In this document: one piece after another, positions 22,740 to 32,461 of the stretch
Numbering within the stretch: position 1 is the stretch's first letter
How the letters are laid out: the number at the start of each line of letters is the position of its first letter
From: Undaria pinnatifida
Lineage: Eukaryota > Sar > Phaeophyceae > Laminariales > Alariaceae
Direction: 5' to 3'
Assembly: GCA_012845835.1 (NCBI GenBank)
Contig: JABAKD010000019.1
Location: 12,541,344 to 12,605,343 of the forward strand
DNA length: 64,000 bases
Notes under the pieces: model-generated
Seen by the model: the letters and a program-made list of their open reading frames with translations, nothing else
Databases searched by the model: none
Told to the model about the DNA's origin: nothing
Made by a program: the position numbers and the translations under genes

Positions 22740-24468
22740 TCAAAGGTCGTCGTCAGAGTCAGGCGCGAGGGCAGCGAAGCCGACTGCGCTCTCGACCTTG
22801 AGCTTCTTTTCCGCCGACTCCTGCTCCTTCTTGAGGTAGTTCTTGTGGCGCTTGTCCTGGGAGCCGAAGACCAGGCGAAGGAAGTCCTTGCGCTTCTTGC
22901 GGGCGCACGTGTAGTGCAGGCGAGTCCCCAGGGGAGCGCTGGAGAGCAGGACGTCGCCCTCCTTGATGACAGGGTCGGCCTGCACGCACGTGGTGCACTC
23001 TTTTCCGATCTGCGCGGAAGAGAACAAAAAACAGGAACGGAGGAGGAAACAAATTTTGAAACAAAATTAGACTTGTTGCGCGGAGCAAAACACTCACTCG
23101 AAAATATAGTAGCTGCAACACAAACGGGAAACAATACATGCACGTTTTTTGCAAGCATTCTGCTCTACCGTGCGGCTGTCTAGTTCTTGCACAACCACTC
23201 ACACAGAAAATAAAAAGAGGGAAAACACCTTCTGTTCTGTATAATACTGGGAGGGAAAAAAAAATAAACGACTTCTGCATGCTGCACACATGTTGTATGA
23301 ACACATACATAGCAGCGTTGTTGTTGCGAACGTAGAACACGGTCGTACGGAGACAGCATGCAGAACTTGAAAAAAAAAAAAAAGTGGGAGGATCGAACCT
23401 GACGCTAATCACACGGCATCATGCAGGCACGCAGAAATGCAGTAATTTATAGGATCACTTGGATCACGCCAGAAAAAAACGGTGTGAGGAGGATAGAACC
23501 GGGGTCGGGGTGCGCACCACGATTCGTCGTATTCTATGAACACATTGCTTGTTGTGTTGCTCATTTCAACGCCAAACACGGGGCTGGAGGAAAACGCAGG
23601 AGAAAAAGAAACAACGACGGTGTAAAGATCGAATCGGGGTGACACCGCGAGCATACAGAAACTGAGACACGAGGAAAAAGCAGGTGAATACTGATGCTTA
23701 GTACTTGCATAGAGAAAAACACTCACACAAAAAATAAAACAGGGACAACACACACTCTCTGTTCCGTGAACGCTCATTACGCATAATACTTTGAGGTGAC
23801 AAAAATGAAAACAAAATTACTCCATGCATGCTGCACACATGTTGCGAACGTACAACACAGTGCGCAGACAGCATGCAGAAATTGAGACAAAAAAAAACTT
23901 GAGGATCGAACCTGGGATATAACCACAGGAGTAAAAAACCAGGAGTAAAAATGTTGGAGTATGTTGTATTTTATACGGTACAGAGTAAAAGAAAGAAAAA
24001 ACGCGTGAGGCGGATAGAACCGGGGTGCGCAGCAAGATTCATCTAACCCTACCAATACAGGACTGCTGTTGTTGCTAAATTTAACGCTTAACACGGGGCT
24101 GGAGGAAAACACGGGGAAAAAAAACGTTGGTGACACCATCAATCAGCAGGAAAATCCAGTGGGGTGCGTTACACTCCTCGTTCTTCTCTGTCAGACGTCA
24201 GGTTTGTTTGTAAATGCACCTTCCAACACACACACATATATTTGAAACAGCACTGGACACACTTCATCATGCCACGTCACATAAAAACAAAAACAACGGC
24301 GGGATACACGTGACGCGATGAAGCCAGACGCCTGTTCCCAATAGAAGGGAAAACATACAATAGATAGTGTACTCACGTCCTTGACAGCAGCGTTGCAGGC
24401 GAAGGCCGCGTTGTCCGTGCCTTTGGCCTTGTCCAGCAGGCAGTTCCTGAGGTGCTGGTTCGTGAACT
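22740..24468 (-). CDS. Helitron-1 companion gene, exons 2 and 3 (cysteine-rich, PARP-type-like zinc-binding)
   Basis: Two minus-strand exons are visible. Exon 2 (24377-24468) has an acceptor ...cacag and a donor gtgagt, starts with two bases of a split codon and contains QHLRNC (H..C). Exon 3 (22740-23009) starts in phase 0 after gcgcag and ends with a stop after DSDDDL. Exon 3 carries ECTTC, then IKEGDVLL, then LHYTCARKK. This CxxC ... H-x-x-C spacing recalls the PARP-type zinc finger; that fold is an inference. It matches the last exons of the companion gene at 37484-40936 in motif order, intron phase and acidic C-terminus. No start codon exists on this strand; the matching exon 1 is at 25022-25471 on the plus strand, so the gene looks broken by an inversion. 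The 700 bp between its stop and the Rep/helicase start hold a tandem repeat. Function unknown; DNA or RNA binding in transposition is plausible. Confidence 0.65.
23130..24145. repeat. Degenerate tandem repeat in the companion-gene-1 intron
   Basis: Blocks such as GAGGATAGAACCGGGGT, AACACGGGGCTGGAGGAAAAC, ATGCTGCACACATGTTG and GACAGCATGCAGAA recur two or three times at about 330-530 bp spacing (for example 23490 and 24010; 23280 and 23826). No exon is seen in this stretch. Confidence 0.55.
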
Positions 24469-24709
24469 CTGTGCAGCAGGGGAATGGGACGACAAAACAG
24501 AAAGGGCGTTGGTTGGTTGCAGCGGGATCTTTTGATAAAGATTTGTATGAGCGTCATGCATCTGAGCGTGCTGACGCGCACAGAAATGAGAGAGAGCAGC
24601 GAAAACGACAGAAGCAGTTGAACAAAAAAAAGTCATAGTTCAACAGAAAATCGTCATATGCCAGCTACGAGCACTGCTGTAAGGCACAGCTGTAAGGCAC
24701 AGCTATGCG

Positions 24710-24751
24710 CAGCTGTGTTGACACGAGCGTCCGTACAGGAGCACCCGGTTC
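24710..24751 (+). repeat. Left arm of the inverted repeat around inverted exon 1
   Basis: The 42 bases starting CAGCTGTGTTGACACGAGCG match the minus strand of 26252-26292 at about 35 positions. A shorter relative (AGTGTTGACACGGGC) is on the minus strand near 17032-17046, downstream of the Rep/helicase stop. Confidence 0.65.
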
Positions 24752-25021
24752 TGTATGCAAAATCTGGGGCCGGAACTGTTGGTGGTGTGTTTTGCAGGGG
24801 GAGCTGTTTCCGTGTACAGAAAGCTGATGATGTCGATTAAGATCGGCAGAACCCAGCTGAGTTTTGCGGGAACTTTTGCGGGAAAAGAGGCGTTTGAGGT
24901 CAAGATCTTTGGTTCAAAGATCTGTGTTCAAACCTAGAGCGCCTCGCGCTGCCCCTCTCTCTCACAACCCTCACACGCTCTCGTTCCTGACCGACAAACC
25001 ATACACCGAACAGCTTCGAGC

Positions 25022-25471
25022 ATGGCCCGCACGCCCCGCACCCCTGCACTCCCCGCAACTCCCCCGGCCGCTTCAGCTACTGCTGCTGCTGCTTCCACTG
25101 GTGGGGGTCCTTCGTCCCCTCCTGCTCCCCGTTCTACGGCAGAATCCCCTCCCTCGGCCCCTGTCAAGGACAAGCCCATTTCCTCCTTCGCCGACTACAA
25201 GGAGAAGTGGAACACGCCTGCGACTGCGAAGACGACCAAGCTCGAGTTCGACGAGGAGCTCCGCTGCAACCGCCCTTCCTGCCCCTTCACCCTCGTGCAG
25301 TTCATTCCCCCCGGAACCAACCCGCAGACCGGTGTGACCTTCGCCGTCTGCCGCTCTGGGAGCTGCGCTGGAGGCGGCACTATCCTGAGGTACTCCGCCA
25401 AGTGCTGCGCCTGCCACGGTACCATCCCGGAAGGGACAGTGTGCCTGTCTATCAAGACGGACTACGACAAC
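25022..25471 (+). CDS. Helitron-1 companion gene, exon 1, inverted relative to exons 2-3
   Basis: The exon opens with ATG in MARTPRTPALPAT, runs through an Ala/Ser/Pro-rich tail-like region to about residue 60, and then holds a cysteine-rich module: CNRPSCPF, FAVCRSGSC and CCACHGTIPEG. It ends at AACA|gtgagt (phase 1). If the donor is not used, a stop follows at 25480, giving 152 residues. Companion gene 2 has the same design in its first exon (low-complexity start, CPRQGC, YAVC, CDWC, phase-1 donor), and exon 2 at 24377-24468 starts with the two bases needed to complete the codon, but on the opposite strand. The C..C half-motif at its end would be completed by H..C in exon 2. Codons are strongly GC-rich at position 3, as in real exons here. 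It is most likely the original first exon of the minus-strand gene, flipped; a separate plus-strand gene cannot be excluded. Confidence 0.65.
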
Positions 25472-25885
25472 AGTGAGTAGTTGACTAAGTTCGTTCAATG
25501 TTGCGTGTTATTCTCATGCGTTTGTTCATGCATCTGTTCGTTTCTGTTTTATTCGCTGCTTCGCGCAATTTTCAACCGGACTGCACATACAAACATGTTG
25601 TCACACCAGTCTTTTTTTCAAGCTACCCAGAGTACGATGGTTGTACATGCACGGGTAATTTAGGGTGACGTGTCTCGGCCTATGGTTTTCGGCTGATGTA
25701 TGTGTCGATCTGTTGTCCGCACACTGCAGAAAAACATAGCTGTGCAGGTCTGCTAGAGCAGCGACGTTTCATTACGGCCCACAGGACTTGGTGAATTCAC
25801 GGCTACGACAGCAGCAGCAGTAGCAGCAGTCGTCGCAATGGTCGTCCTGCGATTCTTTGACAACCTACACAGCACAGAGCGGGGG

Positions 25886-26540
25886 CTCTGAGCAGTGTGT
25901 AGGCCTGTGCCTCTCGGCAGTGTGCTTAGCTTTAGCTAGGGGCATTTTTTGTTCAACTATACCCTGCTGGAGTTGCTGTAAACGTGTTCAACCAAAAGAG
26001 GCAGCTGCTGTTTTTCTGACGTGTTTTTGGACTGTTGAGCCAACAGCCCGCCAACAGCCCGCCGACAGCCCACGGAAGCGGAAAGAAAAATGACAGTCCT
26101 GCGCCAGATTTTGTATATAGCCTGTTACAGCAGCTGTGCAGCAGCTGTGCCTGCTCTCAGTGCAGTGTGCTCAAAACGTGTTATTGTTCTAAATTACTGC
26201 TGCTGCAACTGCCGACAGCTGCTGCTGACGTAGCACAGCAACAGCAGTGCTGAACTGGTGGCCCTGTACAGACGCCCGTGTCAACATAGCTGTGCAGGTC
26301 TGCTCCTCTCAGCAGTGTGTAGGCCTGTGCCTCTCGGCAGTGTGCTTAGCTCTAGCTAGGGGCATTTTTTGTTCAACTATACCCTGCTGGAGTTGCTGTA
26401 AACGTGTTCAACCAAAAGAGGCGGCTGCTGTTTTTCTGACGTGTTTTTGGACTGTTGAGCCAACAGCCCGCCAACAGCCCGCCGACAGCCCACGGAAGCG
26501 GAAAGAAAAATGACAGTCCTGCGCCAGATTTTGTATATAG
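25886..26540. repeat. Direct duplication, 235-bp units 420 bp apart
   Basis: 25886-26120 and 26306-26540 are almost identical (a handful of substitutions), from GAGCAGTGTGTAGGCCTGTG to TTTTGTATATAG. The open frames they carry are the same shadow frame and show no family features. A shorter shared block, AACATAGCTGTGCAGGTCTG, lies at 25735 and 26283. High identity indicates a recent event. Confidence 0.85.
26252..26292 (-). repeat. Right arm of the inverted repeat around inverted exon 1
   Basis: On the minus strand it begins CAGCTATGTTGACACGGGCG and continues through GTACAGG and CACCAGTTC, pairing with 24710-24751. The two arms enclose 1.5 kb including the exon at 25022-25471. Confidence 0.65.
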
Positions 26541-27654
26541 ACATACGTATGTGCAACGTGTATCACTGCTGTTTCGAAGTTTTTTCACCACACATCGTAG
26601 CAGTAGTAGCAGAGCTCGTTTCAAGAGGAGGCATAGGCACGGACACTGGTCGAGCTGGATGTATTATAGATGGGTGATGGGTGAAAATTTAAATATCGTC
26701 GATTTAATGTGAAGAATGCGCACATAGAGAACGACGAATGCCATTCTCCTAGGCCAGCCAACCCACGGAGGCCGTAGATTTTAGAAACTAACAAACATAA
26801 AGATGGTATAATAGCAAATCATCACTATTTAATCTAACATTTTTCGCTGATTTTTCGTGGGTTGGGCTCGCCTTGGAATAAGACACTCGACGGCTTCGGT
26901 ACTATTCTTAATACGTTTTCCTACCCAACTCGTACCCAACCAAAAAAGTTGTTTTCTCGCGAACACCCCAGTGCCACCATTTTAGACGGTATCATTATCA
27001 GTACTCTGTCGTACCTACTCTGTGATCGCCGTTGGGTCTCGCATTGTTCTATCAATTAATTCGCCATGCGTTCTACTCCGCATCTACACATATATATATG
27101 CCACTCCAGCTCGGGCAATACGTTAGTTGCCGTCGGCCATCGCTACATGCCACCTCATGACGTATAGCTACCTAAAAAAAAGTGATAGGTAATACGGTAA
27201 AATCTTCTTCTGGCAAGAGCGCGCGGCAGTACAAGTATGAGGCATCGTGTTGCGCGCGTGACATGGATCTGCGTACTACACGCTGCGTCTCGGAAGCGTT
27301 TGTTAACCCTACAGCCCGGGCTGCTTCGGAGCCGACGCTGTAGTCATGTCACTTTCATTTTAGGCATTTTACCGCCACCGTAACTTGAAACCAGAAAAGA
27401 GGGGACGCCAGCAGGGTGCCCCCTTATTTTTTCGCGAAAGCCTTCTGATGTTACTTGGAGAATGGGCAGGGTTAGTCCACTCCTCCGTGGTTTGTCGTCG
27501 ATACCCGACAGCGGCACGACAAGCGCGAGGAGGTTTGAAAGAATAGAAAACAGGTTACCAAAACTGTTGTGTTGATGGTACGAATGAAGCTACGTCGCAC
27601 TCTTTTTTTTTTGTGGGGGGGGGGGGCTCATCCCATCTATTGTGTTCGCAGTTT

Positions 27655-27795
27655 TTCTATCTCCTTCTCCCTCCCTAGACGTAACTCAGGGGTCACTAAG
27701 TAGGCTCTTCTCCCCCCTCCCCGCTACGGTACGCATCTTCATTTTTATCGCGAAAACTTTTCAGCACGTTCTTCCCTCGTCAACTCACGTCTAAT
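27655..27795 (-). mobile_element. Truncated SINE-B body
   Basis: The minus strand carries GTGAGTTGACGAGGGAAGAA, GCGTACCGTAGCGGGGAGG and GTGACCCCTGAGTTACG, matching 54725-54840. Confidence 0.6.
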
Positions 27796-28379
27796 TAGGC
27801 CATGATACCACAGGAATCCCAAAGAGTTGATACGCCATGCTCAGCGGCAAGCGCCACACTAAATCCTATATATAGTAGTGGTCCACCACTAAGGCGGTGG
27901 TTTGTCTAACTTGGGGGAACAAAAAATGTCGGAATCGTTACATTTTTTTTCAGCATCGTGATATTTGTCAGGAATCTTGATTTTTCAGGTCACGATGTGT
28001 GCCGAAAAAAACACGAATCATGACATTTTTTTTTCTAGACGTTTCCAAAGCGATTCATGATCGCGATCCGTGACAAATGTCACACCTCTCGAAAACACGA
28101 AAACACGCCTGATCAAGACACACAAAAACCACTCTGCACCCCATCTCCACCGAGAGAGATAGAGGATATCCAAGGCCGGTGGGGGCATATATGGGGCCTG
28201 GCATACCCTGCTAAGCACGATGATTGCGAGGAAAGGCGTGGTACTGCGGACGATGAGCAACTGCCACAGGAAACGCTGAAACGTCTGTGGCGCTTTGAGT
28301 GTAAACGTCACGAACCGTGATACATCATATTTTATCGTTAGGAATGAAATGTCAGGATTCGTGATATTTTATAGAATTA

Positions 28380-28450
28380 TTCAGACGTTGACGTCAGCTG
28401 TGAGTTCGACGAATTTAAGGGTCGATACTCATCTTTGCAAGCTGCGTTGT
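28380..28450 (-). repeat. MSIDPKFVELTADV element, frameshifted copy
   Basis: The minus strand has GCAGCTTGCAAAGATGAGTA, TCGACCC with one inserted T, AAATTCGTCGAACTCACAGC and TGACGT. Confidence 0.55.
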
Positions 28451-28671
28451 TTTTTACACCTAAAAGTCACGATTCCTGACATTTGTTTTTGTTCGGTAGG
28501 AACGACCCTGAAGAGCAATATGACCGCCTCATAGGGGGAAGCCGCCTTGTTCATTCAGAGATTTTTGTGCAGTTCCCCAGTCGCGCCAAGCGATTACGCC
28601 CGCCTTGTATCGGGATACCCGCCTTACTTGAACCGCCTTATCGCAGGACCCCTACTACTGTACGATAGACT

Positions 28672-28978
28672 TTTTTTTTTTTTTCTCACACATTTACTTT
28701 CCAGCTTCTGGACAAGCCGTGGTCACAGGTGTCGTCCCTTCTCCCCCCCGGTTCTTGCCTTTAATTTTTATCGCGCATAGGGTTCAGCAATCCCACTGCT
28801 CGTCGATTTTTCATCGAGTGTTGCTAACTCACGCTCTCGCGCTTTCCGCGAGTCAATTTGTCCCCCAAGAAAAAGTCCCCACGAATTTATACGAGTATGC
28901 ACTCGGGGGGATTCGAACTCACGAAACTGACCTATACCAGGCTCGAGGATAACCTGATACGCCACAGGGGCGACCGGT
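28672..28978 (-). mobile_element. tRNA-headed SINE, copy 2 (SINE-A)
   Basis: Collinear with the copy at 16306-16630 over its whole length, with a 16-base A tail (plus strand T run at 28672-28687). Main differences are the poly-G length and a few indels. B-box GAGTTCGAATCC is intact on the minus strand. Confidence 0.75.
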
Positions 28979-30429
28979 TCTGTTGAAGCCTGGCGTAATA
29001 TTTAAGGTTTCCACCATTGCTCCGAGCAGGCGTTTTTCATTGTGGGGAGCATATACTTGTGTATTGTGCCCAAATAGCTCTCACAGCAAGCAGTGTGCGT
29101 TCTTCACATTAAACTCCCACCCATCTACGTCTAGCGCATCTAGCGCCCGTGCCAGCGCTTCCTATAGAGACGAGGTCTGCTACTGCTGTGGTCGCAAACT
29201 ACGAGGCAGATATACGCATCGCAAATACAGCAAGGTGGTTTGGCCATGCAATGCCAACGCAATGGACACGCGGGCACTAGTTAATGTGTGTTGCTGCTGT
29301 GTCGCGTTAATAATTTGGGGGGTTTCTCTTGCCCACCAACAAGAACCGCCAATAGAGTACTCAGGGCAACGCTAAAACCTTCGTATTGCCACACCATCCT
29401 TTGACATTGATATTAATAGATAGTTTATTTATTGGATTGTGGTGTAGCGCGCGACGGCCCAATGCTGAGCGCTTTTGTCTTCGTCTTATTTCTCGCGAAT
29501 GTCCCAAAACTTTATTTTTCCCCATCCGCCGGAGGATAAAAAAAGTCCTCCGAAATAGTGAGCATCGGTTTCGTATTTCTCGATAGATCTTTGCTTATTT
29601 TCTTGCTCGTAGGCCCATGCTGGAGTAACCCGTATACTATTGCTGTAGGACGGAATGAGTCGAAGCTTGTCCGGCAGTTAAGATTTACGGAAGGATATGT
29701 TTACGCTCTACGGCAGGATATTCGATTTACATCGGAACGGCATCATATCTTATGCGTTAATATTATCGGAGGGAGAAAAAAAACAATTAAGTTAGGATTG
29801 ATATCGGAACGGCATCGGCGCTATTTTGTCGTAAGGCCAAAATATGCTCATAATTATAATATTATTGTTGCTATGATCATTACAATTTATACCGTAATGT
29901 TGAGGATTAAGGTAGACTCAGCTATAACACGCGAGGTATATACGGAGTATATCGTAGGGAAAGGAAATAGTACTCACTTGTAGATAAAAGGAGAAGATGT
30001 GGGGAGAGGAAATGGGCAAATGGTTGGCGGAAGATACCACTGCATTATAGTGCGATCATTCGCCTTCAGAATAGGTGCTACTGCTGCTTTATGGAAGGAT
30101 ATTCGATTTGTATCGAAAAGGCATCTACGCTACATTGTCGGAGGGCAAAAATAATAATAATGTACAAGGGCTCCGCTGCGCGGGCGGCTATCGCCGCCCG
30201 CTACGCTCGCGCAAGAAAAGGGGCCGAATAGATGCACGACGTGGTGCAATTAGCGACTTGAAAATGCCAAGAGATAGAAGGGAAAGCATTGTGAAGTTGA
30301 CACGTACTCGAAAAACACTCAGGACAGAAGACACAGTGCATCATAAAAAAATATGTATGGCGGAGGCATAAACATATGTATCACAGAAGAAACGATGGTG
30401 TTGAAAATTTGAATTATTGCAAACGGAAA
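28979..30429. other. No gene recognised; repeated GATATTCGATTT blocks
   Basis: 29700-29800 and 30090-30155 share GGATATTCGATTTRYATCGRAA, GGCATC and TCGGAGGG. 29925-30155 matches 48755-48945 on the other strand (GTAGATGCCGTTCCGATGTA, AAATCGAATATCCTTTCATA), so this is a dispersed repeat. Confidence 0.5.
29505..29546 (+). mobile_element. S1 tail fragment
   Basis: Only the 3' end, TTTATTTTTCCCCATCCGCC followed by GGAGGATAAAAAAA, is present. Confidence 0.55.
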
Positions 30430-32090
30430 CAACGACAACGTCGTTTTGATCACGGATGGTCGTTGAAAAACACAAAAACACGAACGGAGGGCGTTGCCGT
30501 GTAAACCGTCAACACATGTACGTGTAACACTTGAAGAACGAAAGCCACTTACTCTATATAAAATGCGCCGTGCAACATATCGTCGTCCCAAACGCCGAAA
30601 ACTTCCGTCAGGTTCAAGATGGGCATGCAGACGCAAGCTAGTTACCGAAAAAAAAATGCTGTGCAAACGCAAGGAGGGTCGCAATAAAAGTTGCCGCGTC
30701 CGTTGAAAAGCACAAAGAAAAGCGAAATCCACCGAGATATAAAACCGGCCGTGCGACATAAATCCCGGCATGTGAATGCGGTAGGAAAAGACGAACTCAA
30801 TTACGTATAAAAACAACAGTATTCCCATCGCCTTGCATCATGACGAGGAAAAGCGTGCGATCGAAGACAAAAGGCAAAAGCTACTTAATTAGTCGCCGTG
30901 CATCATCACGAGGATGTGCGTGTGGAGACGACAACAGACGAAAGCTAATTCTAAAGCTATTTACTTGAAAAAAAAAAAAAACACTGCAATACAATCGTTG
31001 TGCATGACCACCGGCATGTGAATGCGGTAGATAAAGACGGCAGCAACGTATAAAATCCGCCGTGCAACATCACCATCGCCTTGAATCATCACGAGGAACT
31101 GCGTGTGGTGGAAGAAAAAGATGAAGGCAAAAGCGCACAAAATCCGCCTTGCAACAGTACCATCGCCTTGCATCACCACGAGGAAGAGCGTGCGGTCAAA
31201 GACAAAAGGCGGAATCTACTTAATTACTCGCCCTGCATCGTCACGAGGATGTGCGTGTGGAGACGACATCAGACGAAAGCTAAATCTAAAGCTATTTAAT
31301 TTTAAATCCGATCAAAAGCACAAAAGACGAAATTCACCAAGACACAAAACTGGTCGTGCGACATGACCATAGCCGTGCATTGTGATTCGGAGGAGGATGT
31401 GGTGGCGAGAGCTACATAAAAAGTGGATGTGCAACATCACGCCCAACTTGTAATAACACCGGCCGTGCATGATCACAATGATGTGACCGTAGCAAGAACA
31501 CAAAAGTGGAAAGTGCACTCGCCACAACACTTGTGAGCATGACTACCACCACTTGAATGCGGTAGGAAATGACGAAAGGAAACATGTATAAAAGTCACCG
31601 ACGAAAGGTCATTGTAAAGCTATTTACTTATAAAATCCGGCGCACATCATGTGCTGAAGCATCAAGTATAAAGCTAGTTCAATGTAAAACCGGCCGTGCA
31701 ACATGAGCATCGCTGTGAAGCATCACTGAAAGGTGCATGCGGTAGAGCACACAACACGAAACGCACTTCATTACTTGCTGCGCATCACGACGACCACGTG
31801 CGTGCGGAGACTGCAACATACGAAAGCTACTTACATATAAAACCTGGTGTACAATATGCCCATCGCCGCGGCATCATCTGCAGGTGGAAAAGCATGAAAG
31901 ACTCAAGTTATTTACTTACAAAACCCGCCGCGCATCACCACCATGCGTGTGTGGTGAGAGCATGTGGTGGAGAAAAAATTGCGAACGCTACTTAACCCCG
32001 CGGTGCCATCATTGAACAGACCAAAGCTATGTACTTACGAAAATCGCTGCGCGTCACCACCAAGCGGGTGTGGCGAGAGCATAAAAAATC
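30430..32090. repeat. Degenerate ~85-bp tandem array downstream of Helitron 2
   Basis: Roughly twenty diverged units carry GCCGTGCAACAT, CATCATCACGAGGA, TGCGTGTGGAGACGACA, CGAAAGCTA and TTTACTTATAAAA blocks in the same order. It begins about 370 bp beyond the stop of the OTU/helicase frame. No gene is seen. It could be the 3' non-coding part of the Helitron or an unrelated satellite. Confidence 0.65.
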
Positions 32091-32461
32091 GCCAGCTTAC
32101 TAGCGATAAGGTGAAGGACACTTGTCACATTTATGCCCTCTATTAGACGCAGCGCAGACCTCTGTCGACGACACTTAACCCGCACAACGTTTGTCGGGCA
32201 GGACGAAGCCGAATGGGCAGAAACCCAATCACACGTCTCCTGGAAGGCCGCGGGAATCTTTTCCCGGGTCTCAGCGTCATCGAAAATTGAGCTTGTAGGC
32301 GCACAAATTTCTTTGGCTTTGCCGGAGATGTCGGCAGGAAGCCAGGCAGGCGGCGCGGCTCAGATAAACGCAGAAGAATGCGCTTCATGTGGACGAGCCA
32401 GCCTGAAAGAAGGCCGTAAGAAACACGGCGTAACAAAAGCAGTAGCGTAAGAGGAAACTTG
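32091..32461. other. Intervening region between the tandem array and the Helitron-2 stop
   Basis: A GC-balanced stretch that is open in several frames on both strands (about 100 residues each) without recognisable motifs. It is probably the 3' untranslated part of the Helitron-2 transcript. Confidence 0.35.

Larger units (their letters stand above)
26541..28671. other. No gene recognised; hairpin element and a motif cluster
   Basis: 26750-26876 has inverted arms CCAACCCACG / CGTGGGTTGG. 27925-28490 has repeated TGTCAGGAATCGTGA-like motifs in both orientations. 27610-27628 is a T/G homopolymer. Confidence 0.45.

Noticed and set aside
22759..23412. 217-residue minus-strand frame overlapping companion exon 3
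   Set aside because: It is the wrong frame; the cysteine motifs, splice phase and acidic end belong to the 22740-23009 exon frame.
29558..29983. 141-residue plus-strand frame
   Set aside because: It includes copies of the GATATTCGATTT repeat and has no family motif or exon-like codon use.
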